This document shows, one piece after another, positions 45,345 through 53,726 of a DNA stretch of 64,000 nt; within the stretch, counting starts at the first letter, position 1, and each line of letters starts with the position of its first letter. This DNA comes from Kitasatospora sp. MMS16-BH015 (GTDB lineage: Bacteria; Actinomycetota; Actinomycetes; Streptomycetales; Streptomycetaceae), in contig NZ_CP025394.1 in the NCBI RefSeq assembly GCF_002943525.1, forward strand, positions 3,410,001 to 3,474,000, given 5' to 3'. The position numbers and the translations under genes were made by a program. The notes beneath the pieces are model-generated. The model saw only the letters and a program-made list of their open reading frames with translations. It was not told the DNA's origin and searched no databases.

Positions 45345-45490
45345 GGGGCGCGGGGAACGGCGCGGCCAACCACGCACCCGCCGCACTCTTACGTCAGTGC
45401 GCCACTTGCACTATCCGTTGACAGTGCAACTGTCTGCCCGCGCGACCCGCGACTCGGCTTCTTCCGCCTTCGCGCAGTTCCCCGCGCCCC
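45345..45490. repeat. Dispersed palindromic repeat, long form, copy 2
   Basis: Outer arms 45345-45364 and 45471-45490 are near-perfect complements. The inner stem (TTGCAC 45406-45411 with GTGCAA 45424-45429) and its loop match copy 1 (36481-36507) at 26 of 27 positions. It begins 9 bp after the stop of the L,D-transpeptidase-like gene and overlaps the small minus-strand ORF at 45411-45572. Confidence 0.85.
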
Positions 45491-45572
45491 TGGTAGTGGG
45501 TGGTGTCGACACAGCGATAGCTGCCGCACAGGCGTCCAACACAGCCCGCACTCCCGGCCCACTGCTCGTCAT
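45411..45572 (-). CDS. Candidate 53-aa ORF behind an iron box
   Basis: A GGGAGG ribosome site lies four bases before the ATG at 45570-45572, and an iron-box-like palindrome lies directly upstream. The product begins MTSSGPGVRAVLDACAAAIA and then runs into the dispersed repeat (TTRGAGNCAKAEEAESRVA), ending TVNG at the inner stem. It has no known domain. Most likely it is the remnant 5' end of a lost iron-regulated gene whose body was replaced by the repeat; a functional micropeptide is possible but less likely. Confidence 0.4.
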   Translation of the reverse strand: MTSSGPGVRAVLDACAAAIAVSTPPTTRGAGNCAKAEEAESRVARADSCTVNG

Positions 45573-45580
45573 GGCGCCTC

Positions 45581-45599
45581 CCTAGTTAGGCATACCTAA
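45581..45599. promoter_or_regulatory. Iron-box-like operator
   Basis: The sequence CCTAGTTAGGCATACCTAA matches 13 of 19 positions of the DmdR/IdeR iron box TTAGGTTAGGCTAACCTAA, with the core GTTAGGC and ACCTAA intact. AGTTAGG and CCTAACT form a 7-bp inverted repeat with a 4-nt gap. It precedes the small minus-strand ORF and is not in front of a recognisable iron gene. Confidence 0.6.
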
Positions 45600-45654
45600 C
45601 TTCCGAGACCATCCCACCACGCCGCAGCAGGCCCCCGCAACACCCCAGTCAGCC

Positions 45655-46164
45655 TCAAGCCTCACTCAATCCGGTGAGATCCACCCCGTCCCAGCGGGCC
45701 CCCAGCCCGGAGACGGTCACCTGACGCGGGTCCAGATCGTCCTCGCCCTCACCCGCCGCGCCGCCCAGCGCCCGCTCGATCCGGATCTCCAGCCGGTCCT
45801 CGCTCAGCTGCTCGACCTTGCCCTCGCCCCACTCCACGACCACCACCGACTCCGGCAGCGAGACGTCGAGGTCGAGGTCCTCCATCTCGTCCAGACCGCC
45901 GCCCAGCCGGTAGGCGTCCACGTGCACCAGCGCCGGCCCCCCGCTCAGCGGCGGATGCACCCGCGCGATCACGAAGGTCGGCGAGGTCACCGCACCCCGC
46001 ACGTCGAGCCCCACGCCCAGCCCCCGGGTGAGCGTGGTCTTGCCCGCGCCCAGCTCGCCGGAGAGCAGCACCAGGTCACCGGGCCGCAGCAAACCGGCCA
46101 GTGCCCGGCCGAACCGGTTCATCCGTTCGGGCGTCTCTACGGTGACGGTCATCTGCGTACCCAT
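45655..46164 (-). CDS. tsaE: tRNA t6A synthesis ATPase TsaE
   Basis: 169 aa from the ATG at 46162-46164; an ATG four codons in is also possible. Walker A is SGELGAGKTTLTRG, followed by VTSPTFVIARVH and HVDAYRLGG, then VVVVEWGEGK, all typical. It binds and hydrolyses ATP to reset the TsaB-TsaD complex. The C-terminus is longer and acidic. In related genomes it is usually adjacent to tsaB; here a plus-strand gene and a repeat lie between. Confidence 0.95.
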   Translation of the reverse strand: MGTQMTVTVETPERMNRFGRALAGLLRPGDLVLLSGELGAGKTTLTRGLGVGLDVRGAVTSPTFVIARVHPPLSGGPALVHVDAYRLGGGLDEMEDLDLDVSLPESVVVVEWGEGKVEQLSEDRLEIRIERALGGAAGEGEDDLDPRQVTVSGLGARWDGVDLTGLSEA

Positions 46165-46259
46165 GGGGAACAGCGTACGGGGCCGCCAGGAGCCCGCGGC
46201 CCGTCTGACCGGCCGTCGGGGACCGGTATTCTGCGACGGATTCGTACGACAGATCGACA

Positions 46260-48431
46260 ATGCGACAACTGACGGGGCACTGCGTGGATCGGACCTGGAC
46301 ACCCGGCAACCGGAAGCGGTTCACCCGACGCGCGGTGATCGGCACCTGGGTCGCCGCCGTCGCCGCGACCGGGGTGGCCGCCGTCCGTTCCCTGCTGCCG
46401 GAGGACTCGGCCGAGCACCCGGTGGCCGCCACGCCCAGCCCGAGCGCCAGCACCGCGCCGCCGCCGGTGCCCGCCGAGGACTGGACCGGCTCGTACCTCC
46501 AGATCATCGCCCACCCGGACGACGACCTGTACTTCATGAACCCGCCGATCCAGCGCTCGATCGCCAAGGGCGCGCCGGTGGTCACCGTGGTGCTGACGGC
46601 CGCCGAGGCCGACGGCCGCAACGTGGAGAACGACTCGCCCAACACCACCGTGGAGAGCGACCGACCCGGCTACACCGAGGCCCGGCACAACGGCCTGCGG
46701 GCCGCGTACGCGCTGATGGCCACCGGCGACGCGCACGCCGCCTGGCGGCGCGAGGTGGTCAAGCTCGCCGACGGCGCGCTGGTCGAGCTCAACACGCTGG
46801 CCCAGCAGCCGGCCGTCCAGCTCTACTTCTTCAACCTGGCGCAGAACCTGCGCGGCATCGACCAGACCCAGGACGGCACCTTCGTCCGCCTGCGGGTGCT
46901 CTGGTCCGGCGAGGTCACCGCCGAATCCACCCTCCCGGGCACCGGTTCGCCGATCGGCCAGACCCAGGAGTTCACCCGGGACCGGCTGATCGGCTGCCTG
47001 GTCGAGCTGCTCAAGAAGCACCGCCCGACCACCGTCCGCACCATGGACCCGGACCCGGAGCACGACCCGAGCCAGCCGCCGATCACCGCCGGCGACCACA
47101 TCGACCACACCGCCGCCGCGCAGTTCGCCATCGCCGCCCTGCAGACCTACGCCGACGGCGGCGCCACCGCGCCGGTCGTCGAGTACTACCGGGGCTACAC
47201 CAGCAAGTTCTGGCCGCCGAACATCGGCGCCAAGACGGTCGAGGAGAAGCGCGAGTACCTGCTGCCGTACGCGGGCCTGAACATCGGCTCCTGCCCGGCG
47301 CACAACTGCGGCGACTACCAGCTCGGCTCCGACCCGGCCAAGACCACCCACATCGTGGCCACCGCCTACCGGCACACCCCGACCACCGACTGGCTGGTCA
47401 ACGCCGGGGACGGCCGCCTGCACGCCTTCGCCGTGCTCGGCGGCAGGGTCGCCCACTGGTCGGAGCAGACCCCCGGCGGCCCCGGCTGGCGCCCGGTGGA
47501 GACCCTCAAGACCACCGGCTGGATGCTCCCGCACCTCGACGTGCTGGTCGACCCGAAGGGCCTGATCCACCTGCTGGGCCTGCGCCGCACCGCCGGCGAG
47601 CGCGGCACCGTCGGCCTGGAGGTCGTGCACACCGCCCAGCAGAAGGTGGACGGCCCGTTCGCCGCCTGGGAGTCCCTGGGCGGCCCGGACGCCGGCAACG
47701 CCGACCACCGCGTCCGCCGCGAGCTCGGCGGCCCGGTCGGCACCCTCGACGCCGCCGGCACCCTGCACGTCTTCGCCCGCACCTACGACCACGGCCTGGG
47801 CCACGCCACTCAGGGCTCCGACGGCAGCTGGGGCAACTGGGAGACGATCGCCAAGGGCCCCTTCCAGGACGCCCCCACCGCGCTCACCACCAAGGCCGGC
47901 GTGCTGCACGTCTTCCTCCCCGACGCGAACGGCCTGCAGCGGCTCCAACAGGACGCTCCCGGCGGCCGCTTCCGCCAGGTGAAGGTGAGCGGCGCCCCCG
48001 CCCCGGCCGGGGCCGTCACCCCGATCGAGACCGCCGACGGCCGGGTCGCCGTCTACTACCGCGAGGGCGGCACCGGCAACGTCATCGGCGTCTCGCTGCC
48101 CGCCCGCACCGGCGACTCCCAGCCCCGCGCGATCCACTTCGGCGGCCACGAGGGCACCGGCGAACTCGCCGTGCTGCCCGCGAAGACCGGCAGCGACGCG
48201 CCCCTCGTGCTCCACCGCAACGGCTACGGCACCCTCACCGCCGCCACCACCGGCGACTCCCCGGCCTGGGCGGACACCGCCGGCCCCACCGTCTTCGCCC
48301 CCGCCCTGGCCCGCGACCACGCCGGCCGCACTGTGGCCGCCGTGATCGGCACCGACGGCCACCTGCACATCGCCCGCCAGACGGCCGATTCGACGGACGC
48401 CAAGCTGACGGGTTGGCTCACCTTGCAGTAA
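46260..48431 (+). CDS. Secreted PIG-L family deacetylase with beta-propeller-like tail
   Basis: 723 aa. The N-terminus has a Tat-type signal (NRKRFTRRAVIGTWVAAVAA). Residues 75-330 are a PIG-L/LmbE zinc deacetylase: IIAHPDDDLYFMNP (metal motif), VLTAAEADGR and GDHIDHTAAAQFA (second His site). Residues 370-723 consist of repeated blades with GRLHAFAVLGG, GTLHVFARTYD, GVLHVFLPDANG and GHLHIARQT, a sialidase/FG-GAP-like lectin propeller. It likely deacetylates an N-acetylated glycan outside the cell. The start may instead be the GTG at 46284. It is inserted on the plus strand between tsaE and the lipase gene. Confidence 0.87.
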   Translation: MRQLTGHCVDRTWTPGNRKRFTRRAVIGTWVAAVAATGVAAVRSLLPEDSAEHPVAATPSPSASTAPPPVPAEDWTGSYLQIIAHPDDDLYFMNPPIQRSIAKGAPVVTVVLTAAEADGRNVENDSPNTTVESDRPGYTEARHNGLRAAYALMATGDAHAAWRREVVKLADGALVELNTLAQQPAVQLYFFNLAQNLRGIDQTQDGTFVRLRVLWSGEVTAESTLPGTGSPIGQTQEFTRDRLIGCLVELLKKHRPTTVRTMDPDPEHDPSQPPITAGDHIDHTAAAQFAIAALQTYADGGATAPVVEYYRGYTSKFWPPNIGAKTVEEKREYLLPYAGLNIGSCPAHNCGDYQLGSDPAKTTHIVATAYRHTPTTDWLVNAGDGRLHAFAVLGGRVAHWSEQTPGGPGWRPVETLKTTGWMLPHLDVLVDPKGLIHLLGLRRTAGERGTVGLEVVHTAQQKVDGPFAAWESLGGPDAGNADHRVRRELGGPVGTLDAAGTLHVFARTYDHGLGHATQGSDGSWGNWETIAKGPFQDAPTALTTKAGVLHVFLPDANGLQRLQQDAPGGRFRQVKVSGAPAPAGAVTPIETADGRVAVYYREGGTGNVIGVSLPARTGDSQPRAIHFGGHEGTGELAVLPAKTGSDAPLVLHRNGYGTLTAATTGDSPAWADTAGPTVFAPALARDHAGRTVAAVIGTDGHLHIARQTADSTDAKLTGWLTLQ

Positions 48432-48442
48432 TGGGCATCCCG

Positions 48443-48512
48443 GGGGCGCGGGGTGCTGCGCGACCAGCCCACTACCTCCGTGGACGGTTGCGCGCGCCGT
48501 TCCCCGCGCCCC
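48443..48512. repeat. Dispersed palindromic repeat, short form, copy 3
   Basis: Arms GGGGCGCGGGGTGCTGCGCG (48443-48462) and CGCGCCGTTCCCCGCGCCCC (48493-48512) pair with a few mismatches around a 30-nt loop. There is no inner TTGCAC stem. It lies 11 bp after the PIG-L stop and 12 bp before the convergent hydrolase stop, so it may serve as a two-way terminator. Confidence 0.8.
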
Positions 48513-48524
48513 TGCTGTGGTTGC

Positions 48525-49850
48525 TCAGAGTGCATCGGGCAGCGGCGCCGCCCCGCCGTACTCCACCGCCCGCCGCAGCAGCGCCACCAGGTGCTCGTCC
48601 ACCACCTCCGGCCGCTCCAGCATCACCAGGTGTCCCGCGTCCGGGACGAGCACCAGCTCCGCCCCGGGCAGGGCCCGGGCGATGGCCTCGCTGTGCTCGG
48701 GCGGGGTGAGCAGGTCCTTGGTGCCGGCCAGCACCAGGGTCGGCACGCCGGTGAGCGCGGCCAGGGCGGCCGTCTTCTCGTGGGCGCCGAAGGCCGGGTA
48801 GAACTCGGCCACCACGTCGATCGGGGTCGCGTCGAGCAGCTCCTCGGCGAAGTGCGCCACCCCCGGGTCCACGTCCTTCGACCCGAAGGAGAAGCGGCGG
48901 TAGAACAGCCCCAGCACGTCCGAGCCCAGCCGCTTGCCCACCTCGACCAGCTCCACCTGGCGGCCGAGCATCCGCACCACCCCCGGCGCCACCCGCCGCA
49001 GCAGCTTGGCCCCGGCGGCGGGCAGCCCGAGCGTCACGGTGTTCCAGTCGCCGGCCAGGGTGCCGATCAGCGCCACCCCGGCCACCCGCCCGCCGGAGGC
49101 GATCGGGCGGAACAGCTCGGGGTGCTGGTCGGCCAGCGCCATCACCGTCATCCCGCCCATCGAGTGCCCGACCAGCACCAGCGGCCCCTCGGGGGCCACC
49201 GCGTCGATGACGGCCTTGAGGTCACCGCCCAGCTGGTCGATGCTCGCGGGCTCCCCGGCCAGGTAGGAGCGGGAGCGCTCGGAGCGGCCGTGGCTGCGCT
49301 GATCCCAGAAGACCAGCCGCATGCCCTCCCGCAGGGCGGCCCGCTGGAAGTGCCAGCTGTCCTGGCTCAGGCAGTAGCCGTGGCAGAACACCACGGTCAG
49401 CGGCGGGGCACAGCTCTCCTCGCCGCTCCCGAAGCCGAGCCGGTTGCCCGCCCTGGCCAGCGCCCCCGAGCCGGCCAGCAGGCCGGGCAGCCCGGCCCGG
49501 TCCACCGGTGCCTCGCCGCGCCGCCGGCCGAACCAGCCCCGCCGGCCGCCGCCCTCCTCGGCCGGCTCCGCGCCCGGACCGGGCCAGCCGGTGCCGTCCA
49601 GCTCGACCAGCAGCTCGGTGCCGTCCGGCGCCGCGACCTTCCGCGGCCGGCCGCGCAGCGAGCCGTACGAGGCCGCCGCGTCCAGCTCCTCCTGGGCCCG
49701 CCGCCGGGTGGTCCGCCCCACCGTCAGCCGCTCGATCGCCACGCCCGCCGCCGCCCCGGCGGCGACCACGCCGACCGAGATCCCGATCAGCCCGGCCCGG
49801 CTCACCCCCGCGGCGCCCGTCACCCCGGCCACGCCGGGGTTCTCGCTCAC
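48525..49850 (-). CDS. Membrane-anchored alpha/beta hydrolase
   Basis: 441 aa, GTG start at 49848-49850. An N-terminal helix (AGLIGISVGVVAAGAAAGVA) anchors it. After a Gly/Arg-rich linker the alpha/beta fold has VVFCHGYCLSQDSW (oxyanion loop), FWDQRSHGRS, LVGHSMGGMTVMAL (nucleophile Ser) and a final VPDAGHLVMLERP (His). The substrate is not known; lipase or esterase activity is likely. It follows alr by 46 bp on the same strand. Confidence 0.9.
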   Translation of the reverse strand: MSENPGVAGVTGAAGVSRAGLIGISVGVVAAGAAAGVAIERLTVGRTTRRRAQEELDAAASYGSLRGRPRKVAAPDGTELLVELDGTGWPGPGAEPAEEGGGRRGWFGRRRGEAPVDRAGLPGLLAGSGALARAGNRLGFGSGEESCAPPLTVVFCHGYCLSQDSWHFQRAALREGMRLVFWDQRSHGRSERSRSYLAGEPASIDQLGGDLKAVIDAVAPEGPLVLVGHSMGGMTVMALADQHPELFRPIASGGRVAGVALIGTLAGDWNTVTLGLPAAGAKLLRRVAPGVVRMLGRQVELVEVGKRLGSDVLGLFYRRFSFGSKDVDPGVAHFAEELLDATPIDVVAEFYPAFGAHEKTAALAALTGVPTLVLAGTKDLLTPPEHSEAIARALPGAELVLVPDAGHLVMLERPEVVDEHLVALLRRAVEYGGAAPLPDAL

Positions 49851-49896
49851 GCCCGGTCCCGCGCGGGACGGTGCCGTACCGGGAGCCGGGCGGCGC

Positions 49897-51081
49897 TCAC
49901 AGCTCGCTGCCGCCGAAGTACCGCCGGGGCACCCGGGCCCCGATCCGGGTCACGATCTCGTACGAGAGCGTCCCGCAGGCCACCCCCCAGTCCTCGGCCG
50001 TCGGCTCGCCCTGCTCGCCGTTGCCGAAGAGCAGCACCTCCTCGCCGACCCCGGGGGTGTCGCCGTCCAGGTCCACCACGAACTGGTCCATCGCGACCCG
50101 CCCGGCCACCAGCCGCCGGCGCCCGGCCACCAGCACCGGGCCGGTCCCGCTCGCGTGCCGGGGGATGCCGTCCGCGTAGCCGATCGGCACCAGGCCGAGA
50201 GTGGTCTCGCGCGGGGTCGTGTAGTGGTGGCCGTAGCTCACCCCGTGCCCGCCGGGCACGTGCTTCACCAGCGCCAGGCGCGCCGTGAGCGACATCACCG
50301 GGCGCAGCCCGTACTCGGCCGGGGCACCCAGCTGCGGCACCGGCGAGAGCCCGTACATGGCCAGGCCGGTGCGGACCAGGTCGTAGTGCGACTGCGGCAG
50401 CGTCAGGGTGGCCGGCGAGTTCGCCAGGTGCCGCACCTCGGGCCGCACGCCCGCCCGCTCGGCCAGCGCCACCGCCTCGGCGAAGCCGTCCAGCTGGGCC
50501 TGGATCGAGGGGTGGCCCGGCTCGTCGGCCGCCGCGAAGTGCGACCAGAGGCCGACCACCTCGATCAGGCCCTCGGCCTGCGCCCGCAGCGCCTCGGCCA
50601 CCAGGGCCGGCCACTCGCGCGGCTGGCAGCCGTTGCGCCCCAGCCCGGTGTCCGCCTTCAGGTGCACCCGCCCGGGCACGCCGGTCTCCCGGACGGCCGC
50701 CAGCAGCTCGTCCAGGGCCCACTGCGCGCTCACCGAGATGTCGATCCCGGCCCGCAGTGCCCGGGCCCACGGCCCGCCCGGCGTCCACAGCCAGCACAGC
50801 ACCCGGGCCCGCTCCGGCCCGATGCCCGCCGCCCGCAGCGCCAGCGCCTCCTCCGGCGTGGCCGCCCCGAGCCACCGCACCCCGGCGGCCACCGCCTCCT
50901 GGGCGCACCGCACCGCGCCGTGGCCGTAGGCATCCGCCTTCACCACGGCCATCACCGCAGCGCCGTCGGTACGGGCGCGCAGCGCCGCCAGGTTGTCCCG
51001 CAGGGCGCCCAGATCAATGGCCGCCTCCGCACGGACCCCCTCAGTGAGCGTGGCCGTCCCGGTCGTGTTCGCAGTCGTCAT
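49897..51081 (-). CDS. alr: Alanine racemase
   Basis: 394 aa from the ATG at 51079-51081; further upstream the frame runs into repeat-derived sequence. The PLP lysine is in VMAVVKADAYGHG, the active-site Tyr region in HGVSYGHHYTTPRETTLGLV, and the end has GVACGTLSYEIVTRIGARVP. It makes D-alanine for peptidoglycan. It lies in an nnrD/E - alr - hydrolase order. Confidence 0.96.
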   Translation of the reverse strand: MTTANTTGTATLTEGVRAEAAIDLGALRDNLAALRARTDGAAVMAVVKADAYGHGAVRCAQEAVAAGVRWLGAATPEEALALRAAGIGPERARVLCWLWTPGGPWARALRAGIDISVSAQWALDELLAAVRETGVPGRVHLKADTGLGRNGCQPREWPALVAEALRAQAEGLIEVVGLWSHFAAADEPGHPSIQAQLDGFAEAVALAERAGVRPEVRHLANSPATLTLPQSHYDLVRTGLAMYGLSPVPQLGAPAEYGLRPVMSLTARLALVKHVPGGHGVSYGHHYTTPRETTLGLVPIGYADGIPRHASGTGPVLVAGRRRLVAGRVAMDQFVVDLDGDTPGVGEEVLLFGNGEQGEPTAEDWGVACGTLSYEIVTRIGARVPRRYFGGSEL

Positions 51082-51158
51082 CGCGCACCAGTCTCCCACG
51101 TACCGGGGCGTGCACCGATGGGGCGCGGCCCGGACCATTCCAACGCAGAGCAACCACC

Positions 51159-52658
51159 TCAGGGGCGCGGGGAACGGCGCGCGCAACCGCCCACCTCCGT
51201 AGAGCCCTTCCCGCGCAGTTCCCCGCGCCCCCGGTGGTCAACCACATCCGACCAGCTGGCCGACAAGGCCCCCGCCACCTCCCCCGCCGTGATCGGCACG
51301 CCCCGCTCCGCCGCCAGCCGCCCGGCCAGCCCGTGCAGGTACGCCCCCGCCGAGGCCGCGTCGAACGGCGCGAGCCCCGCCGCGAGCAGCGACCCGACCA
51401 GCCCCGCGAGCACGTCGCCGCTGCCCGCCGTGGCCAGCCAGGAGGTGGCCGTCGTGTTGACCCGCACCCGCCCCCCGGGCTCCGCCACCACCGTCGTCGA
51501 CCCCTTGAGCAGCACCACCGCCCCGTACGCCGCCGCCAGCCGCCGCGCGGTGGCGACCCGCTCCCCCGCCACCCGCTCGGCGCTCACCGGCTCCCCGGTG
51601 CTCCCGGCCAGCAGCCGGGCCGCCTCCCCGGCATGCGGGGTGAGCACGGCCGCCCCCCTCCGCCCGCCCCGCGCCAACTCCGTCAGCGCGTCCGCATCGA
51701 CCAGCACCGGCACTCCACTCGCCAACGCCTCGTCCAGCACCGCCCCGGCCCCCTCCCCCGAACCGGGCCCGACCACCCACGACTGCACCCGCCCGGCCCC
51801 GGCGGGGCCGCCGGCCTGCACCAGCACCTCCGGATGCCGCCGCACCACCTCCTCGGCGGCCGAGCCGACGTACCGCACGGCCCCGGCCCCACCCCGCTGC
51901 GCCCCGGCCACGGCCAGCACGGCCGCCCCGGGGTACCGGGCCGAACCGGCCGCGATCCCGACCACGCCGCGCCGGTACTTGTCGCTCTCCGCCCCGGGCC
52001 GCGGCAGCAGCGCCGCCACGTCCGTGCGCCCGAGCACCTCCACCGGCGCCGGGCCGAGCTCGAGACCGATCTCCACCAGGTGCACCACCCCGGCGTACGA
52101 GGCCCCTGGGTCCACGAACAGCCCCGGCTTGTACGCCCCGAAACAGACCGTCACATCGGCCCGCAGCACGGCCCCCGCCACCTCGCCGGTGTCGGCGTCC
52201 ACCCCGCTCGGCAGGTCCACCGCCACCACCCGGCCCCGCCGCTCCATCGAGGCGAACCCAGCCGCCTCGGGCCGCAGCCCGCCCCGCCCCCCGATCCCGA
52301 CGATCCCGTCCAGCACCAGGTCGGCCCGCCCGAACTCCCCCTGATCGGCCGTCACCCGCCCCCCGGCCGCCAACAACTCGGCCAGCCCGCCCGCATGCGC
52401 CCGCCCGGGCGCGAGCAACAGCGCCCGTACCGACGCCCCGCGCCGGGCCAGCCGAGCCCCCGCGTACAGCGCGTCTCCGCCGTTGTCCCCGCTCCCCGCG
52501 AGCACCAGCACCCGGCTGCCGTACACCTTCGGCAGCAGCTTCACGCAGACGGCCGCCAGCCCGGCGGCGGCCCGCTGCATCAGCGTGCCCTCGGGCAGCC
52601 GCGCCATCAGTGCGGCCTCGGCCGCCCGGATCTCCTCGACGGTGTAAGCCAGCCTCAC
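51159..52658 (-). CDS. nnrD/nnrE: Bifunctional NAD(P)H-hydrate epimerase/dehydratase
   Basis: 499 aa, GTG start at 52656-52658. The N-terminal YjeF_N epimerase domain has LAGSGDNGGDALYAG and VDLPSGVDADTG; the C-terminal ribokinase-like dehydratase domain has KYRRGVVGIAAGSARYPGA, LTPHAGEAARLL and TAGSGDVLAGLVGS. It repairs damaged hydrated nicotinamide nucleotides. The last 25 residues or so (DHRGRGELRGKGSTEVGG and on to the stop) are encoded by the dispersed repeat, and the TGA lies on the outer edge of its left arm, so the native C-terminus is overwritten or extended. Confidence 0.93.
   Translation of the reverse strand: MRLAYTVEEIRAAEAALMARLPEGTLMQRAAAGLAAVCVKLLPKVYGSRVLVLAGSGDNGGDALYAGARLARRGASVRALLLAPGRAHAGGLAELLAAGGRVTADQGEFGRADLVLDGIVGIGGRGGLRPEAAGFASMERRGRVVAVDLPSGVDADTGEVAGAVLRADVTVCFGAYKPGLFVDPGASYAGVVHLVEIGLELGPAPVEVLGRTDVAALLPRPGAESDKYRRGVVGIAAGSARYPGAAVLAVAGAQRGGAGAVRYVGSAAEEVVRRHPEVLVQAGGPAGAGRVQSWVVGPGSGEGAGAVLDEALASGVPVLVDADALTELARGGRRGAAVLTPHAGEAARLLAGSTGEPVSAERVAGERVATARRLAAAYGAVVLLKGSTTVVAEPGGRVRVNTTATSWLATAGSGDVLAGLVGSLLAAGLAPFDAASAGAYLHGLAGRLAAERGVPITAGEVAGALSASWSDVVDHRGRGELRGKGSTEVGGCARRSPRP
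51162..51231. repeat. Dispersed palindromic repeat, short form, copy 4
   Basis: Arms GGGGCGCGGGGAACGGCGCG (51162-51181) and CGCGCAGTTCCCCGCGCCCC (51212-51231) enclose a 30-nt loop similar in size to copy 3. The nnrD/E reading frame crosses the whole element and stops at its border. Confidence 0.85.
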
Positions 52659-52668
52659 GACACGCTCC

Positions 52669-53037
52669 TCAGCCCTCGGCGATCACCACCGCCGACGCTA
52701 CGCCTGCATCATGGCTCAGCGACACGTGCCACGACTTCACCCCGAGCACGGCCGCCCGCTCGGCCACCGTCCCGGTCACCTTCAGCACCGGCTGCCCGCT
52801 CGCCTCCTGGCACACCTCGGCATCCGTCCACCGCAGCCCCGGCGGCGCCCCGAGCGCCTTCGCCAACGCCTCCTTCGCCGCGAACCGCGCGGCCAGCGAG
52901 GCGATCCCCCTGCGCTGCCCCGAAGGCAACGTCATCTCCGCCTCGTTGAACAGCCGCTCCGCCATCCCGGGCGTCCGCTCCAGCGAAGCCCCGAACCGCT
53001 CGATCTCCGCGACGTCGATCCCGACCCCGATGATCAC
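52669..53037 (-). CDS. acpS: Holo-[acyl-carrier-protein] synthase
   Basis: 122 aa. I take the GTG at 53035-53037 (giving [15 protein letters not shown]) because GGAGG precedes it by five bases and overlaps the in-frame ATG four codons earlier. Motifs [12 protein letters not shown] (Mg-binding Asp) and [13 protein letters not shown] (Glu/Lys) are intact, and ACP recognition ends with [17 protein letters not shown]. It attaches phosphopantetheine to ACPs. nnrD/E begins 10 bp after its stop, so they form one operon. Confidence 0.95.
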   Translation of the reverse strand: MIIGVGIDVAEIERFGASLERTPGMAERLFNEAEMTLPSGQRRGIASLAARFAAKEALAKALGAPPGLRWTDAEVCQEASGQPVLKVTGTVAERAAVLGVKSWHVSLSHDAGVASAVVIAEG

Positions 53038-53136
53038 CCTGACCTCCATCCGTCGCCCCGGACCTTACGGCACACTTTCGAGTGAGAACCGCTTCGATCC
53101 CCTCCGAGTGACGGCTCAGCCACCTACGGTGCCCCC

Positions 53137-53688
53137 ATGCCGCCCAGCGAGCCCCTCACCACCAGCGCCGAGTACCTCCTCGAAGCCTTCCTCGGGCTGT
53201 CCACCCCGCCGGGCTTCAGGGCCCAACTCATCGAGGAGGAAATCGTCATCACCCCTCCCCCGGACGGGTCGCACGAGAGCGCGTTCGCGCTCCTCAGCCG
53301 GGAATTCATGAAGAAGCCCGCCGCCGACTTCGATCTCTCGGCTTCCAAGGGCCTGATCGTCCCCACCGGCCGCTTCATCCCGGACGGCACCATCAGTCCG
53401 GTCGGCCACTTCGCGGACGCAGCGCCATGGGCCGAGTCTGCCGGAGTCCACCTGGTCTTCGAGGTGACGTCCGCCAACCCCACCAGGGACCGCGAGCAGA
53501 AACGCCGTGGCTACGCAGCTGCCGAGATCCCGCTCTACCTTCTGGTCGACCGCAGCGAAGCCAAGGTCACCTTGTACTGGGCGCCTGAGGGTGACGACTA
53601 CCAGGCTCATACCCGGGTGACCTTCGGCAAGCCGCTCGACCTGCCGGCCCCGTTCTCGTTCACCCTCGACACCGGCCCCCTGGCGTAA
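53137..53688 (+). CDS. Uma2-family putative restriction-fold protein
   Basis: 183 aa. It has the PD-(D/E)XK layout of Uma2 (DUF820): FIPDGTISPV, HLVFEVTSANPTRDREQKR (Glu and Lys) and YAAAEIPLYLLVDR. The family is greatly expanded in streptomycetes and cyanobacteria, and its biological role is not settled. It is inserted between acpS and glmS on the plus strand. Confidence 0.85.
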   Translation: MPPSEPLTTSAEYLLEAFLGLSTPPGFRAQLIEEEIVITPPPDGSHESAFALLSREFMKKPAADFDLSASKGLIVPTGRFIPDGTISPVGHFADAAPWAESAGVHLVFEVTSANPTRDREQKRRGYAAAEIPLYLLVDRSEAKVTLYWAPEGDDYQAHTRVTFGKPLDLPAPFSFTLDTGPLA

Positions 53689-53726
53689 CGAACACGCCAG
53701 GGGGCCGGATCGGAGCGGAGCAGCGA

